DNA from: Janthinobacterium lividum
GTDB taxonomy: Bacteria; Pseudomonadota; Gammaproteobacteria; Burkholderiales; Burkholderiaceae_D
Length of the DNA stretch: 15,875 nucleotides
Assembly (NCBI GenBank): GCA_945864765.1
Contig: CAMBDR010000026.1
Span: 1 to 15,875 of the forward strand
Reading direction: 5' to 3'
The notes beneath the pieces were generated by a model. It was not told the DNA's origin, did not search any database, and saw only the letters and a list, made by a program, of their open reading frames with translations. The position numbers and the translations under genes are program-made. This document shows, piece by piece, positions 7,745-15,159 of this stretch (position 1 is the stretch's first letter; each line of letters starts with the position of its first letter).

Positions 7745-8944
7745 ATGACACTGCCCACTGAACACAAAGGATTGTTTGAACGCCTGCGTGACATTCACGA
7801 TGACCGCAAGCATTTGCAGGAAGCGGCGCAACTGGCGCTGCAAGTTGAATTTACCACCATCCCGGCCTATTTACAGGCCATGTATTCGATCAGCGATGTG
7901 GAATCAAGCGCCTACCAAACCCTGCGCAGCGTGGTGATGGAAGAGATGTTCCACTTGAATCAAGCCGCTAATACCGTGGTGGCACTGGGCGCGCTGCCCT
8001 GCTTTACCGGCGCGGCAGTGCCCACCTACCCGTGCTATTTGCCGCACGCCAATCAAAAAACCACGCCCTTCGTCGGCCTGTACCGCGCCTCGACCGATGT
8101 GTTTGAAAACGTCTTCGTCGCCATCGAAGAACCTGCGCCACCGCATGTGCCACCGCGCGGCGACAACTATTCCACCATTGCCCAATTGTATGAATCGCTG
8201 TTGGCGGGCATGGAAAGCTATAGCGGCAGCACGCCGCTGTTTCAGGAAGACCCCAACGGGCGGCAGCGCACCGATATTTACCTGGGTAAATTCGGCGGCA
8301 AGCCGGTGCATGTAACCTGCATGCGAAGCGCCAAACTGGGTATTACCGAAATCATGCAGCAAGGCGAAGGCACGGTGCCGGAAGGGCAAGAAATGCGCGC
8401 CAGCCAACCGTTTGCCACCTATAACAATTACGCGACTCGTAGCGATGGCACCTATGGCCCCATCGTTGGCTTACCGCATGAGTTGTCGCACTTCGTCAAG
8501 TTTCGCCAGGTGGCGCTGGACACCGCCAACTTCCCGCCGACCTACCCGATTGTTTCCAATCCGCGCCGGGAAGAATTCTCCGAGCGCGCGCTGGCCTTGG
8601 CGACGGCCTTTGATTATTGCTACAGCCTGATGCTGGACGCGCTCGAACACAGCTTCCACAAACATGGCAGAACGCAAGCCGACCCGTTCTTTGCCGTGGT
8701 GCTGCCACTGATGCACCAATATCTGCCCTCGCTGGCACGCATGTTGATGACCACCCCGCTGCGCGAACAGGGTGACCCGGCAGTTGGCCCGAACGCTGCC
8801 CCGACCTGGCTGTATTCACCCCATATCACCCTGGCCGATGTGGCCCGCGTGTTACAGCCCTTGTTGGGCAGTAATGAATTTAGCAACGGCGAACTGGATG
8901 TGATCAAAAGCATTATCGCCAACGTCCATCACCTGAGCAGTTGA
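7745..8944 (+). CDS. Ferritin-like protein, iminophenyl-pyruvate dimer synthase (VioB-like) family
   Basis: This 399-residue protein resembles the ferritin-like domain (Pfam PF12902) also found in VioB, StaD and RebD. The N-terminal helix pair shows LQVEFTTIPAYLQAMYSI (Glu35) and VVMEEMFHLNQAANTVVALG, with the ExxH ligand set Glu67/His70. Further on, LPHELSHFVKFRQVAL supplies another Glu/His set. VioB-type enzymes couple two imines made by an upstream amino acid oxidase; many stand-alone relatives have no known reaction. AGAGGA lies 6 bases before the ATG. It sits directly before a LodA-like oxidase, which suggests it acts on, or protects against, the oxidase products (imine, aldehyde, ammonia or peroxide). 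That role is inferred; the domain call is solid. Confidence 0.82.
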   Translation: MTLPTEHKGLFERLRDIHDDRKHLQEAAQLALQVEFTTIPAYLQAMYSISDVESSAYQTLRSVVMEEMFHLNQAANTVVALGALPCFTGAAVPTYPCYLPHANQKTTPFVGLYRASTDVFENVFVAIEEPAPPHVPPRGDNYSTIAQLYESLLAGMESYSGSTPLFQEDPNGRQRTDIYLGKFGGKPVHVTCMRSAKLGITEIMQQGEGTVPEGQEMRASQPFATYNNYATRSDGTYGPIVGLPHELSHFVKFRQVALDTANFPPTYPIVSNPRREEFSERALALATAFDYCYSLMLDALEHSFHKHGRTQADPFFAVVLPLMHQYLPSLARMLMTTPLREQGDPAVGPNAAPTWLYSPHITLADVARVLQPLLGSNEFSNGELDVIKSIIANVHHLSS

Positions 8945-9025
8945 ACTGGCGACACTGGCCGACCAGGACTTATTGGCCGCACTGCAACCTGACACCGCAC
9001 ATTGATCCAAAAATTTGGAGGAATT

Positions 9026-10873
9026 ATGATTGAATACAAGATTTTCCCGGCAATTGGCATGGCCCGCGTAGGCAATGCTCCGGCCAAGTTTTACATTGGC
9101 CCCGAACAATATCGTGGCCTGCCAAGCAACCCGGACGGCCGCCCCTTTACCGAACATGATTTTCGTGATGAAAGCGGCAAACTCTGCCGTCAGGCCGCGC
9201 TATTTCATATTTACCAAATCGAAAACGGGGTAGAGACCGAAATCACGCTCGACAGTAGCGACATCAAATCCATCGTCTGGCATGCCCATCTGGCCAATAA
9301 AAAACCGAGCTGGTATCAATTTCAAGTGTCACTGGGCGAAGACGGCTATGCCTCCAACCACCCGCTGCGCAACCCCACCGTAACCGGCTCTGAGCGCAGC
9401 AAATTAATCATCGATGCCGGGCCGCGTCAAATCCACGGTAAAAATGTCGGCCCGATAGGCTTTAATCGCGACAATATTCCCGCCACCTACCAGGGCGGGC
9501 ACTTCCCGGATGGCCCCTTACAACCGATGAACGATTCCATCGACACCCTGGGCGAACTGCGCACCGACGCCCATGGCCGCCTGCTGGTATTGGGTGGGCT
9601 GGGTATTTCCGGCACCACCGATGCCGATGCCTCGATTCCGCTGGGTTCCTACGCCAACAATGACAACTGGTGGGACGACACCTCGGACGGCCCGATTGGC
9701 GCAACCATCACCTTCAACGACGGCAGCGTGGTTCAAGCCGCCCCCGCCACGGTACTGGTGGGGCCGCCCAAATATGCGCCGGAAATTGCCAATCTGGTGT
9801 CGCTGTACGATACCATTTTCGATGCCTCGGTACGCTCGGGCAATTTCCCTGCGATTTTCGCCAATGGCTTCTGGAAAGCTGGCAAGGATGGATACAAGCC
9901 CAGCTTTGTTACCGAAATCAAGCCCTTGCTGGAACGTGCGATTCTCTACCCCTGGGTGGCGGCGATTCCGCCCAAACCGCATAAATTTGATTTTGCCATG
10001 CTGGGCAAATTAAACAGCACGCATGATCAGGGCGACCCCGCTTTCAAAGGCTTGCGCAGCTATATTCTCGACTTTTTGCGCCCGCCCGGCAGTGAAAACG
10101 TGATCATCAATTCACCCGATGCCGACAATAGCGGTTCACCCCTGCTGGGTGGCGTGGGTGCCACCATGATGCCGTTTTTGGCGGGTGACAATGCCCTCAT
10201 TCCCGGCCATTTTCCTTCCAAATATTTGCGCATTACCGATACCCAATACTTCTTCTTGCAGCAATGGGTAGCGGGCTGGTTCACCCATGCCCCTGCGCCC
10301 ACCAAAACGCCGGGCAGCAACCTGAGCCGCAATGTGTTGGAAAACCTGGTCGGCGGGGCGTTTTCACCCGGTATTGAAATGAGCTGGATTTCACGCAATC
10401 CGGCCATTTATGCCGAGCCACTACGCATTCATTCCCACTTTGTCGAGCACGGCCCCTTGCAACTCGACTTTAACCCGGCGCGCGGCATGGAAGCGGGGGA
10501 TTTGACGCGCTATATGGCCATACCGTGGCAAGCCGACTTTAACGAATGCTCGTCCCAACCCACCGACGGGCGGGTGCTGTGGTGGTGGCCCGCGCAGCGG
10601 CCGGAATATGTATATCTGGAGCCGGAACCAGAACCCGTCAGAACCGCCGCTGGCGTGCCGCCACCGCCGGGGCCAAAGACGGGCAAACAAGTGCCCTGGC
10701 TGGGCACCGACTTTGACCAGCAAGCCAGTACCTACATCCAGTTTGATGATGATGTCGATATGGTGCGCTATTGGGCTGGCTTGGGCTTTGTGCTGGAAAA
10801 AGATATTCAGGGCGAAAGACGCTTTGTGGAAGTGGCGCGCACACTACCACGGCCATTCATTCCCGGTGAGTGA
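9026..10873 (+). CDS. LodA-like cysteine tryptophylquinone-dependent oxidase
   Basis: This 615-residue protein starts MIEYKIFPAIGMARVGNAP, the hallmark N-terminus of the LodA/GoxA family. Known members oxidise the epsilon-amine of lysine (LodA) or glycine (GoxA), releasing ammonia and hydrogen peroxide, with a quinone cofactor built from a Cys and a Trp. IPWQADFNECS carries Cys508, and VRYWAGLGFV carries Trp583; by position these are the best candidates for the crosslink (LodA uses Cys516 and Trp581). The Trp-rich WWWPAQRPEYVY lies between them. A Pro/Glu-rich insertion (about 532-552) also lies between them. GGAGG ends 4 bases before ATG 9026, so that start beats the TTG at 9002. No signal peptide is evident. 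The substrate is unknown. Confidence 0.9.
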   Translation: MIEYKIFPAIGMARVGNAPAKFYIGPEQYRGLPSNPDGRPFTEHDFRDESGKLCRQAALFHIYQIENGVETEITLDSSDIKSIVWHAHLANKKPSWYQFQVSLGEDGYASNHPLRNPTVTGSERSKLIIDAGPRQIHGKNVGPIGFNRDNIPATYQGGHFPDGPLQPMNDSIDTLGELRTDAHGRLLVLGGLGISGTTDADASIPLGSYANNDNWWDDTSDGPIGATITFNDGSVVQAAPATVLVGPPKYAPEIANLVSLYDTIFDASVRSGNFPAIFANGFWKAGKDGYKPSFVTEIKPLLERAILYPWVAAIPPKPHKFDFAMLGKLNSTHDQGDPAFKGLRSYILDFLRPPGSENVIINSPDADNSGSPLLGGVGATMMPFLAGDNALIPGHFPSKYLRITDTQYFFLQQWVAGWFTHAPAPTKTPGSNLSRNVLENLVGGAFSPGIEMSWISRNPAIYAEPLRIHSHFVEHGPLQLDFNPARGMEAGDLTRYMAIPWQADFNECSSQPTDGRVLWWWPAQRPEYVYLEPEPEPVRTAAGVPPPPGPKTGKQVPWLGTDFDQQASTYIQFDDDVDMVRYWAGLGFVLEKDIQGERRFVEVARTLPRPFIPGE

Positions 10874-12014
10874 TCGTTTGGCAAGCGCAACCTTGCCGGA
10901 ATCGGACGACTTTGACGTGCTGATTCTGGGGGCCGGGCCGGCCGGCTCGGCCACCGCCCTCGCCTTGCTCGCGGCGGGGGTGGAACGGGTGTTATTGCTG
11001 GACCGCGACCTGGCGCGCCCATTTGCGATTGGCGAATCGGCCACGCCCGATGTGGCGCAGCATTTGCAGCGTTTGGGGTTGGCGTGCGACTTGGGCGCGT
11101 TGGGGCATATGCCGTATTACGCCAATTGCTCGCTGTGGGGTGGGGGCGCGCCGGTGTTGGATCATTTTATCCGGCGCGGCCATAGTCATGGCTGGCATTT
11201 GGATCGGGCCGCGTTTGACCGTTGGTTGAGGCAGGAAGCTGCCGCGCGCGGCGCGCACGTGCTGGCCCCCGCGAGCGTGGACGCGTTGGCCCCCGCAGGC
11301 GCAGGCTGGCAGGTGACGCTGGCGGGTGCAGACATGGGCGCAGGCGTAGCGCGCCAGGTCAGCGCGCGCGTGCTGGTAGACGCCAGCGGGCGGCGCGCCG
11401 CCCTCGCCACCCGCTTGGGTGCGCAACAGCAGCGTTTGGATACGCTGGTGGCCCTGGCCGTGCATGCCAATGCGGCAGGGGATGCACTGAACGGTTTATC
11501 GCTGGTGGAGCCTTTTGCCGACGGATGGTGGTATGCCACCTGCGTGCCGGACGGGCGCGCCGTGGTTACCCTGATGACCGATCACGATATTGCCCGCGAC
11601 AAGAATTATTATCAACCCGAAGCCTATCTGGCAGCCTGGCGCGCCACTCAGGAACTGGCGGCACGCGTACCCGCGCCTGCGCAACTGCCACCATCCCCGG
11701 CGATACAAGCCTTTGCCGCCCACAGCAGCTTCATCAACCGTGCCGCCGGGCGCAACTGGCTGGCGGTAGGCGATGCACTGCTGGCATTTGACCCACTCAC
11801 CTCCTCCGGCATTGCCGGGGCGCTGGGTGATGCGCCGGGTGCCGCCGCAGTCATCCTGGCGCAACTGGCGGGTGATATTGCCCCGGCCAAAGCTTGGGCC
11901 GAGCGTGCCAACCGCAGCTTTACCCGCTATTTGCAAGGCTTGCGCCAACATTATGGTCATGAGCGGCGCTGGCCTCAAGAGCCATTTTGGGCGCGGCGGC
12001 AGCAAGCGGTTTAA
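10866..12014 (+). CDS. LodB-like FAD-dependent maturation partner
   Basis: This 382-residue flavoprotein belongs to the family of LodB, geranylgeranyl reductases and tryptophan halogenase-like proteins. FDVLILGAGPAGSATALALL (16-35) is the FAD dinucleotide-binding fold; HGWHLDRAAFDRWLR follows. The second FAD motif is WLAVGDALLAFDPLTSSGI. LodB/GoxB are known to be needed to form the quinone of their oxidase and are encoded next to it, as here. The frame is open well before 10866, but the earlier codons lie inside the lodA-like gene. The GTG at 10866 overlaps that gene's stop by 8 bases and puts the FAD fold at the usual distance, which implies translational coupling. The last 95 bases overlap the convergent radical SAM gene. 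The C-terminus RRWPQEPFWARR looks genuine. Confidence 0.88.
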   Translation: MSDRLASATLPESDDFDVLILGAGPAGSATALALLAAGVERVLLLDRDLARPFAIGESATPDVAQHLQRLGLACDLGALGHMPYYANCSLWGGGAPVLDHFIRRGHSHGWHLDRAAFDRWLRQEAAARGAHVLAPASVDALAPAGAGWQVTLAGADMGAGVARQVSARVLVDASGRRAALATRLGAQQQRLDTLVALAVHANAAGDALNGLSLVEPFADGWWYATCVPDGRAVVTLMTDHDIARDKNYYQPEAYLAAWRATQELAARVPAPAQLPPSPAIQAFAAHSSFINRAAGRNWLAVGDALLAFDPLTSSGIAGALGDAPGAAAVILAQLAGDIAPAKAWAERANRSFTRYLQGLRQHYGHERRWPQEPFWARRQQAV

Positions 12015-13794
12015 TCGGTATCGTCATGCCAGACCCGGAGGTGGCGGCAAACTCTTGTTCAAAGCGCAGCATGATGGCCACATCCGCAATCGCCAATGGC
12101 AAAAACGCGCCATCATATTTGATGACCGCAACGTGCGCCAGCGCCCATGCGGTTCCCTCCATTGCCAGTTTATGTTCCACCAGACAAGCTGCCGCCTGCG
12201 CGTGATTAAGCAAATGGGTTTGCGGTTCGGTATGCAAGCGACGGCTATCGATCAACATATATTGCCCGCCCTGAAGTGCCAAAATGACCAGATTGGGCGT
12301 ATTGCTGGTTCGCCGCCAACTTTCTTGCCACAGCGCCACCTGTCGCTCGGCTTCGGGCAAGAGCTTGCTGTCGGCAAAGGTCGCTTGCGCCGATACGGCC
12401 GAAAAGTGATAGGCCAATTGCGCCCGATTGGCAAGGCCGGGAAAAATAGTGGCATACTTGGCATGCGCTTGCAGTTGGCCCAGGCCATATTCTTGCGGCG
12501 CGGTAAAATACGGGCTAAAGCGCTCAATTACAATCGGGTACACCCCATGCGGGGGCGGCAAATGGTCGAGTGCCGGCAAAATCTGCAATACCTCGGCAAA
12601 CCATTGTTCTTTTTCACCGGGAAAGCCATATAACCAATTCCAACTGAGCGCAATATTGAGCGCACGGGCGTAACGCATCAACGCAATATTTTGTTTCGCA
12701 CTCACGCCTTTTTTCATCAAGCGCAGCGATTGGGTATGCAAGCTTTCAATGCCAGGTTGAATCCGGTCGATGCCCGCTTTTTTCAGCAACACCGTTTTCG
12801 CCAGATCGATATTCGACTTTTGCTCGTAAAACAACTTCAAATCGCTTTGCGCCCCGGCCAGCCTGGGTAACAGCGTCACAAAATACGAATGCGGCATGAT
12901 ATTGTCAGTCATCAACACCCGGCTGGCACCATAATCGCGCTGCAGCGTCATCAGTTCATCAAAGACTTTATCCGGCGCTTTTTCACGAAAACCCATGCCT
13001 TGGCCATTCAAACCACAAAAGGTGCAGTGATGTTTTTGCCCCCACCAGCAGCCCCTGCTGGATTCATACACCAATTGTAGTTGTTGGCGGGTGGGTGAAT
13101 CGGGCAAGTGCAATGCAAGCTGATCCACAAATTCAGAAAAATCATTGGCTGGCAAATCGCCCACCGTCTCATTGGGGGCGCAACGGATAATTTTCTGTCC
13201 GACCCAGGCAGTGGGGTTGGCCAGAAAATCGGCGAATGCCAGTTCGCTGTCGCCGGAAAAAATGTGATCCGCTTCCGGGATATAGCTGGCCATGCCATCG
13301 GCCATTTCGCCCTGGCAATTGGCACCGCCGATAATCAACACGCTCTGTGGCAATGCCACGCGACAGGCTTGCAGCACAATTTTGCTGGCATTGGTTTGCT
13401 CGTAAGTGCTGGAAACGCCAATAATGTCATACCCTTGGGCCGCGATCTGTTGCACCACGGTTTGCTGCCATTGCACAAATGCTGCGCGCAAGTCGGCCAG
13501 CGTGAAATGGGTATCAAATTCCTGATTGACCTTGGCCAGATCCGGCGGCGCAACCTGATCGCCATTGGCAAACCAGGCCATCAAATGTTCGCCCAGAAAA
13601 TCCTGGTAGGGATAATTACAAATGATCTCGTATTGCGCTTCGCCGATGAGCGCAGCCAGCATCAGATTGCTGTAAAGAATCTCAACTTTAAGCCCACGCG
13701 CCCGTGCAACGCTTTGCAACACATGCACACCGATACTGGGCAGTGTGGCGCTGGCAAAAGGCGGCACGATTAATAAAGTACGGGTGGCTGACAT
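11920..13794 (-). CDS. Radical SAM protein with cobalamin-binding-like N-terminus, RiPP-maturation type
   Basis: This protein has 624 residues. The N-terminal part (about 1-190) resembles a B12-binding Rossmann domain, with LLIVPPFASATLPSIGVHVL, VLIIGGANCQGEMADG and FSGDSELAFADFL. The radical SAM core follows. Its iron-sulfur motif RGCWWGQKHHCTFCGLNG has spacing C-x7-C-x2-C (Cys249, 257, 260) rather than the classic C-x3-C-x2-C. That spacing and the surrounding residues are what I associate with 'RiPP maturation radical SAM protein 1' (TIGR03975). DRIQPGIESLHTQSLRLMKK and WLYGFPGEKEQW are later core motifs. Members modify ribosomal peptides; some relatives are C-methyltransferases. Minus-strand GAGG lies 7 bases before the ATG. 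It is divergent from the 89-residue/diiron enzyme genes. The peptide-modification role is inferred from family and neighbours. Confidence 0.85.
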   Translation of the reverse strand: MSATRTLLIVPPFASATLPSIGVHVLQSVARARGLKVEILYSNLMLAALIGEAQYEIICNYPYQDFLGEHLMAWFANGDQVAPPDLAKVNQEFDTHFTLADLRAAFVQWQQTVVQQIAAQGYDIIGVSSTYEQTNASKIVLQACRVALPQSVLIIGGANCQGEMADGMASYIPEADHIFSGDSELAFADFLANPTAWVGQKIIRCAPNETVGDLPANDFSEFVDQLALHLPDSPTRQQLQLVYESSRGCWWGQKHHCTFCGLNGQGMGFREKAPDKVFDELMTLQRDYGASRVLMTDNIMPHSYFVTLLPRLAGAQSDLKLFYEQKSNIDLAKTVLLKKAGIDRIQPGIESLHTQSLRLMKKGVSAKQNIALMRYARALNIALSWNWLYGFPGEKEQWFAEVLQILPALDHLPPPHGVYPIVIERFSPYFTAPQEYGLGQLQAHAKYATIFPGLANRAQLAYHFSAVSAQATFADSKLLPEAERQVALWQESWRRTSNTPNLVILALQGGQYMLIDSRRLHTEPQTHLLNHAQAAACLVEHKLAMEGTAWALAHVAVIKYDGAFLPLAIADVAIMLRFEQEFAATSGSGMTIPIKPLAAAAPKMALEASAAHDHNVGASLANSG

Positions 13795-13813
13795 AATGTG
13801 GCCTCGCGTGGCA

Positions 13814-13885
13814 GGCTGAGTATCGGGCTGAGTATCGGGCTGAGTATCGGGCTAAGAATCGAGCTAAGAATCGAGCTAAACATCG
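13814..13885. repeat. Six 12-bp tandem repeats in the divergent region
   Basis: Three identical GGCTGAGTATCG units (13814-13849) are followed by GGCTAAGAATCG, AGCTAAGAATCG and AGCTAAACATCG. The array ends 19 bp before the radical SAM start and would lie in its leader. The degenerate copies are the distal ones. Read in the radical SAM frame the array has no start codon and hits TAG in the fourth copy, so it is not an N-terminal extension. The whole intergenic stretch 13795-14104 holds this array, a promoter and the 89-residue gene's leader; I see nothing else in it. Confidence 0.9.
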
Positions 13886-13977
13886 GCAAAGTTTGCCACA
13901 GTTATTCCCTAAAAGCAAAAATTTTTCCGCATGACAGAAAAAATATCCGAAAGCATTACCGAAATTTCCACATGGCA

Positions 13978-14006
13978 TTGATTTTCCGCTGCAACACCAC
14001 TATACT
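13978..14006 (+). promoter_or_regulatory. Near-consensus sigma-70 promoter for the 89-residue gene/diiron enzyme operon
   Basis: TTGATT (13978-13983) and TATACT (14001-14006) are separated by exactly 17 bp. Transcription should start near 14013, giving a leader of about 90 bases before the ATG at 14105. This is the best promoter match in the window. Confidence 0.7.
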
Positions 14007-14104
14007 CAAATCTTATGAACTTTGGCGCTCTGAATGATTGGTCATTTTATGCAATCTTCAGGATAAAAAGTTCTTTTTTTCATTCAATTATTCAGGAGTA
14101 AGCC

Positions 14105-14374
14105 ATGAGCGCAGAAATGGTAAGTGAAGTAGTCCGGCTGGAAACCGTAAATCCAGCCTTTCGCACCGCATTCCGGGCCGACCAAAATCAAGCATTGACG
14201 CTATTTGCCAATGAACTCAAATGTGGTAGCAGTGCCGGACTAACCCGGACTGAAATTGATGGCATTTTGGGCATCAGCGATGAAGAATTCAAGGCTTTTT
14301 CACATATTGCTGCGGTGGTTGGGGTTTCCCTGAACACCCCACAAACACGGGTTGCATCCCAGTTGCTCTATTAA
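14105..14374 (+). CDS. 89-residue protein with a leader-like N-terminal half, possible RiPP precursor or carrier
   Basis: I do not recognise this protein firmly. It has a strong AGGAG 6 bases before the ATG and a near-consensus promoter, so it is very likely expressed. Residues 13-38 contain ETVNPAFRTAFRADQNQAL, whose NPAFR...DxxxAL pattern resembles the leader region of nitrile-hydratase-like (NHLP) or Nif11-type RiPP precursors. The second half (GLTRTEIDGILGISDEEF, then HIAAVVGVS) looks helical and ends VASQLLY. There is one cysteine (Cys40) and no Gly-Gly cleavage site. It lies between a RiPP-type radical SAM gene and a diiron enzyme gene, 77 bp before the latter. It may be a peptide substrate, a recognition protein, or unrelated. 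Confidence 0.7.
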   Translation: MSAEMVSEVVRLETVNPAFRTAFRADQNQALTLFANELKCGSSAGLTRTEIDGILGISDEEFKAFSHIAAVVGVSLNTPQTRVASQLLY

Positions 14375-14451
14375 TTGCAGAATTGATTGTATTACCTGCG
14401 CAGTGGGTTAGCTTGCATGACCAGCCTGCGCCTGGTTCCAGAGGAAATACC

Positions 14452-15132
14452 ATGTCCCGTGTCGCCCATCTCAAGTTTGTCGCCGATTTGGCGGTCAGGC
14501 AGTACGCCTCGTTGGTGGAAGCGCTTTTTTACAGCCCCAAAGTCAAGACAATTTTTCTCGAATACCTGATCACCGTACATACCATGATTCGCGCCAGCGA
14601 ACCCTTGCTGCAAACTGCCGCTGACGAGGCCCGCCGCCGCTGTGAGCTGGGTGATCAAAGTTGCGCCGGGCTGGCTGAGTTTTATCTGGCGCATAAGGAA
14701 GAAGAACGCGATCATGCGCAATGGCTGCTGGACGACATTCAAGCCATGGGCGTGGCACCGGAAGTGGTACTGCAGCGCCAGCCATCACACGAGGTTGCGG
14801 CACTGATCGGCTCACAATATTACTGGATTTTGCATTACCATCCGGGCTTTTTAATGGCCGCCATGCTGATCTTTGAAGGCTACCCGATGGAACGTAGCGG
14901 GGTTTTGCGCATCCAGCAACTCACTGGCCTGCCCGACCAGGCGTTTCGCACGCTCATGGTGCATACCGATCTGGATGTCATGCATTCTGCCGACCTGTTC
15001 CGCTTTCTTGAAACCTGCGCACTGCCAGACGATATTTTTAAGGGCCTTGCGACCTCCGCCATTCAGATCTGTGCGATGGCAGCCAAAGTATTCAAGGCTT
15101 TGGGTGAGAATGACAGTGCGGTGGCCAACTGA
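14452..15132 (+). CDS. Heme-oxygenase-like diiron oxidase/oxygenase (iron-containing redox enzyme family)
   Basis: This all-helical protein of 226 residues resembles the heme-oxygenase-like diiron oxidases (Haem_oxygenas_2 family; known members include UndA, SznF and CADD). Plausible iron ligands in order are Glu50 (MIRASEP), Glu85 and His88 (HKEEERDHAQW), Glu142 (IFEGYPMERSG), and Asp175 with His178 (HTDLDVMHSADLF). Known members use oxygen for decarboxylation, N-oxygenation or amine chemistry on small molecules or their own residues. GAGGAA lies 5 bases before ATG 14452; the frame is open further upstream, but this start gives the family-like N-terminus. It is probably cotranscribed with the 89-residue gene and the short ORF after it. 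The substrate is unknown. Confidence 0.85.
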   Translation: MSRVAHLKFVADLAVRQYASLVEALFYSPKVKTIFLEYLITVHTMIRASEPLLQTAADEARRRCELGDQSCAGLAEFYLAHKEEERDHAQWLLDDIQAMGVAPEVVLQRQPSHEVAALIGSQYYWILHYHPGFLMAAMLIFEGYPMERSGVLRIQQLTGLPDQAFRTLMVHTDLDVMHSADLFRFLETCALPDDIFKGLATSAIQICAMAAKVFKALGENDSAVAN

Positions 15133-15159
15133 AATAACCGGGGCAAGCATCCGATCCGC

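Noticed and set aside
10608..10865. N-terminal extension of the LodB-like protein
   Set aside because: This stretch lies inside the LodA-like gene in another frame and encodes no family sequence; the FAD fold starts soon after GTG 10866.
11773..12633. Plus-strand ORF of 286 codons opposite the radical SAM gene
   Set aside because: It is antisense to a gene with clear motifs and starts inside the LodB-like gene in another frame.
13814..13885. CRISPR array
   Set aside because: The repeats are 12 bp, directly adjacent without spacers, and there are no cas genes in the window.
13798..14037. Plus-strand ORF with repeated LSIG residues
   Set aside because: The repeats come from the 12-bp DNA array being a multiple of three; the start is poor and the promoter lies inside the frame.
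14420..14436. Hairpin ACCAG/CTGGT just before the diiron enzyme Shine-Dalgarno
   Set aside because: A 5-bp stem with a 7-base loop is too weak and common to call a regulatory element.
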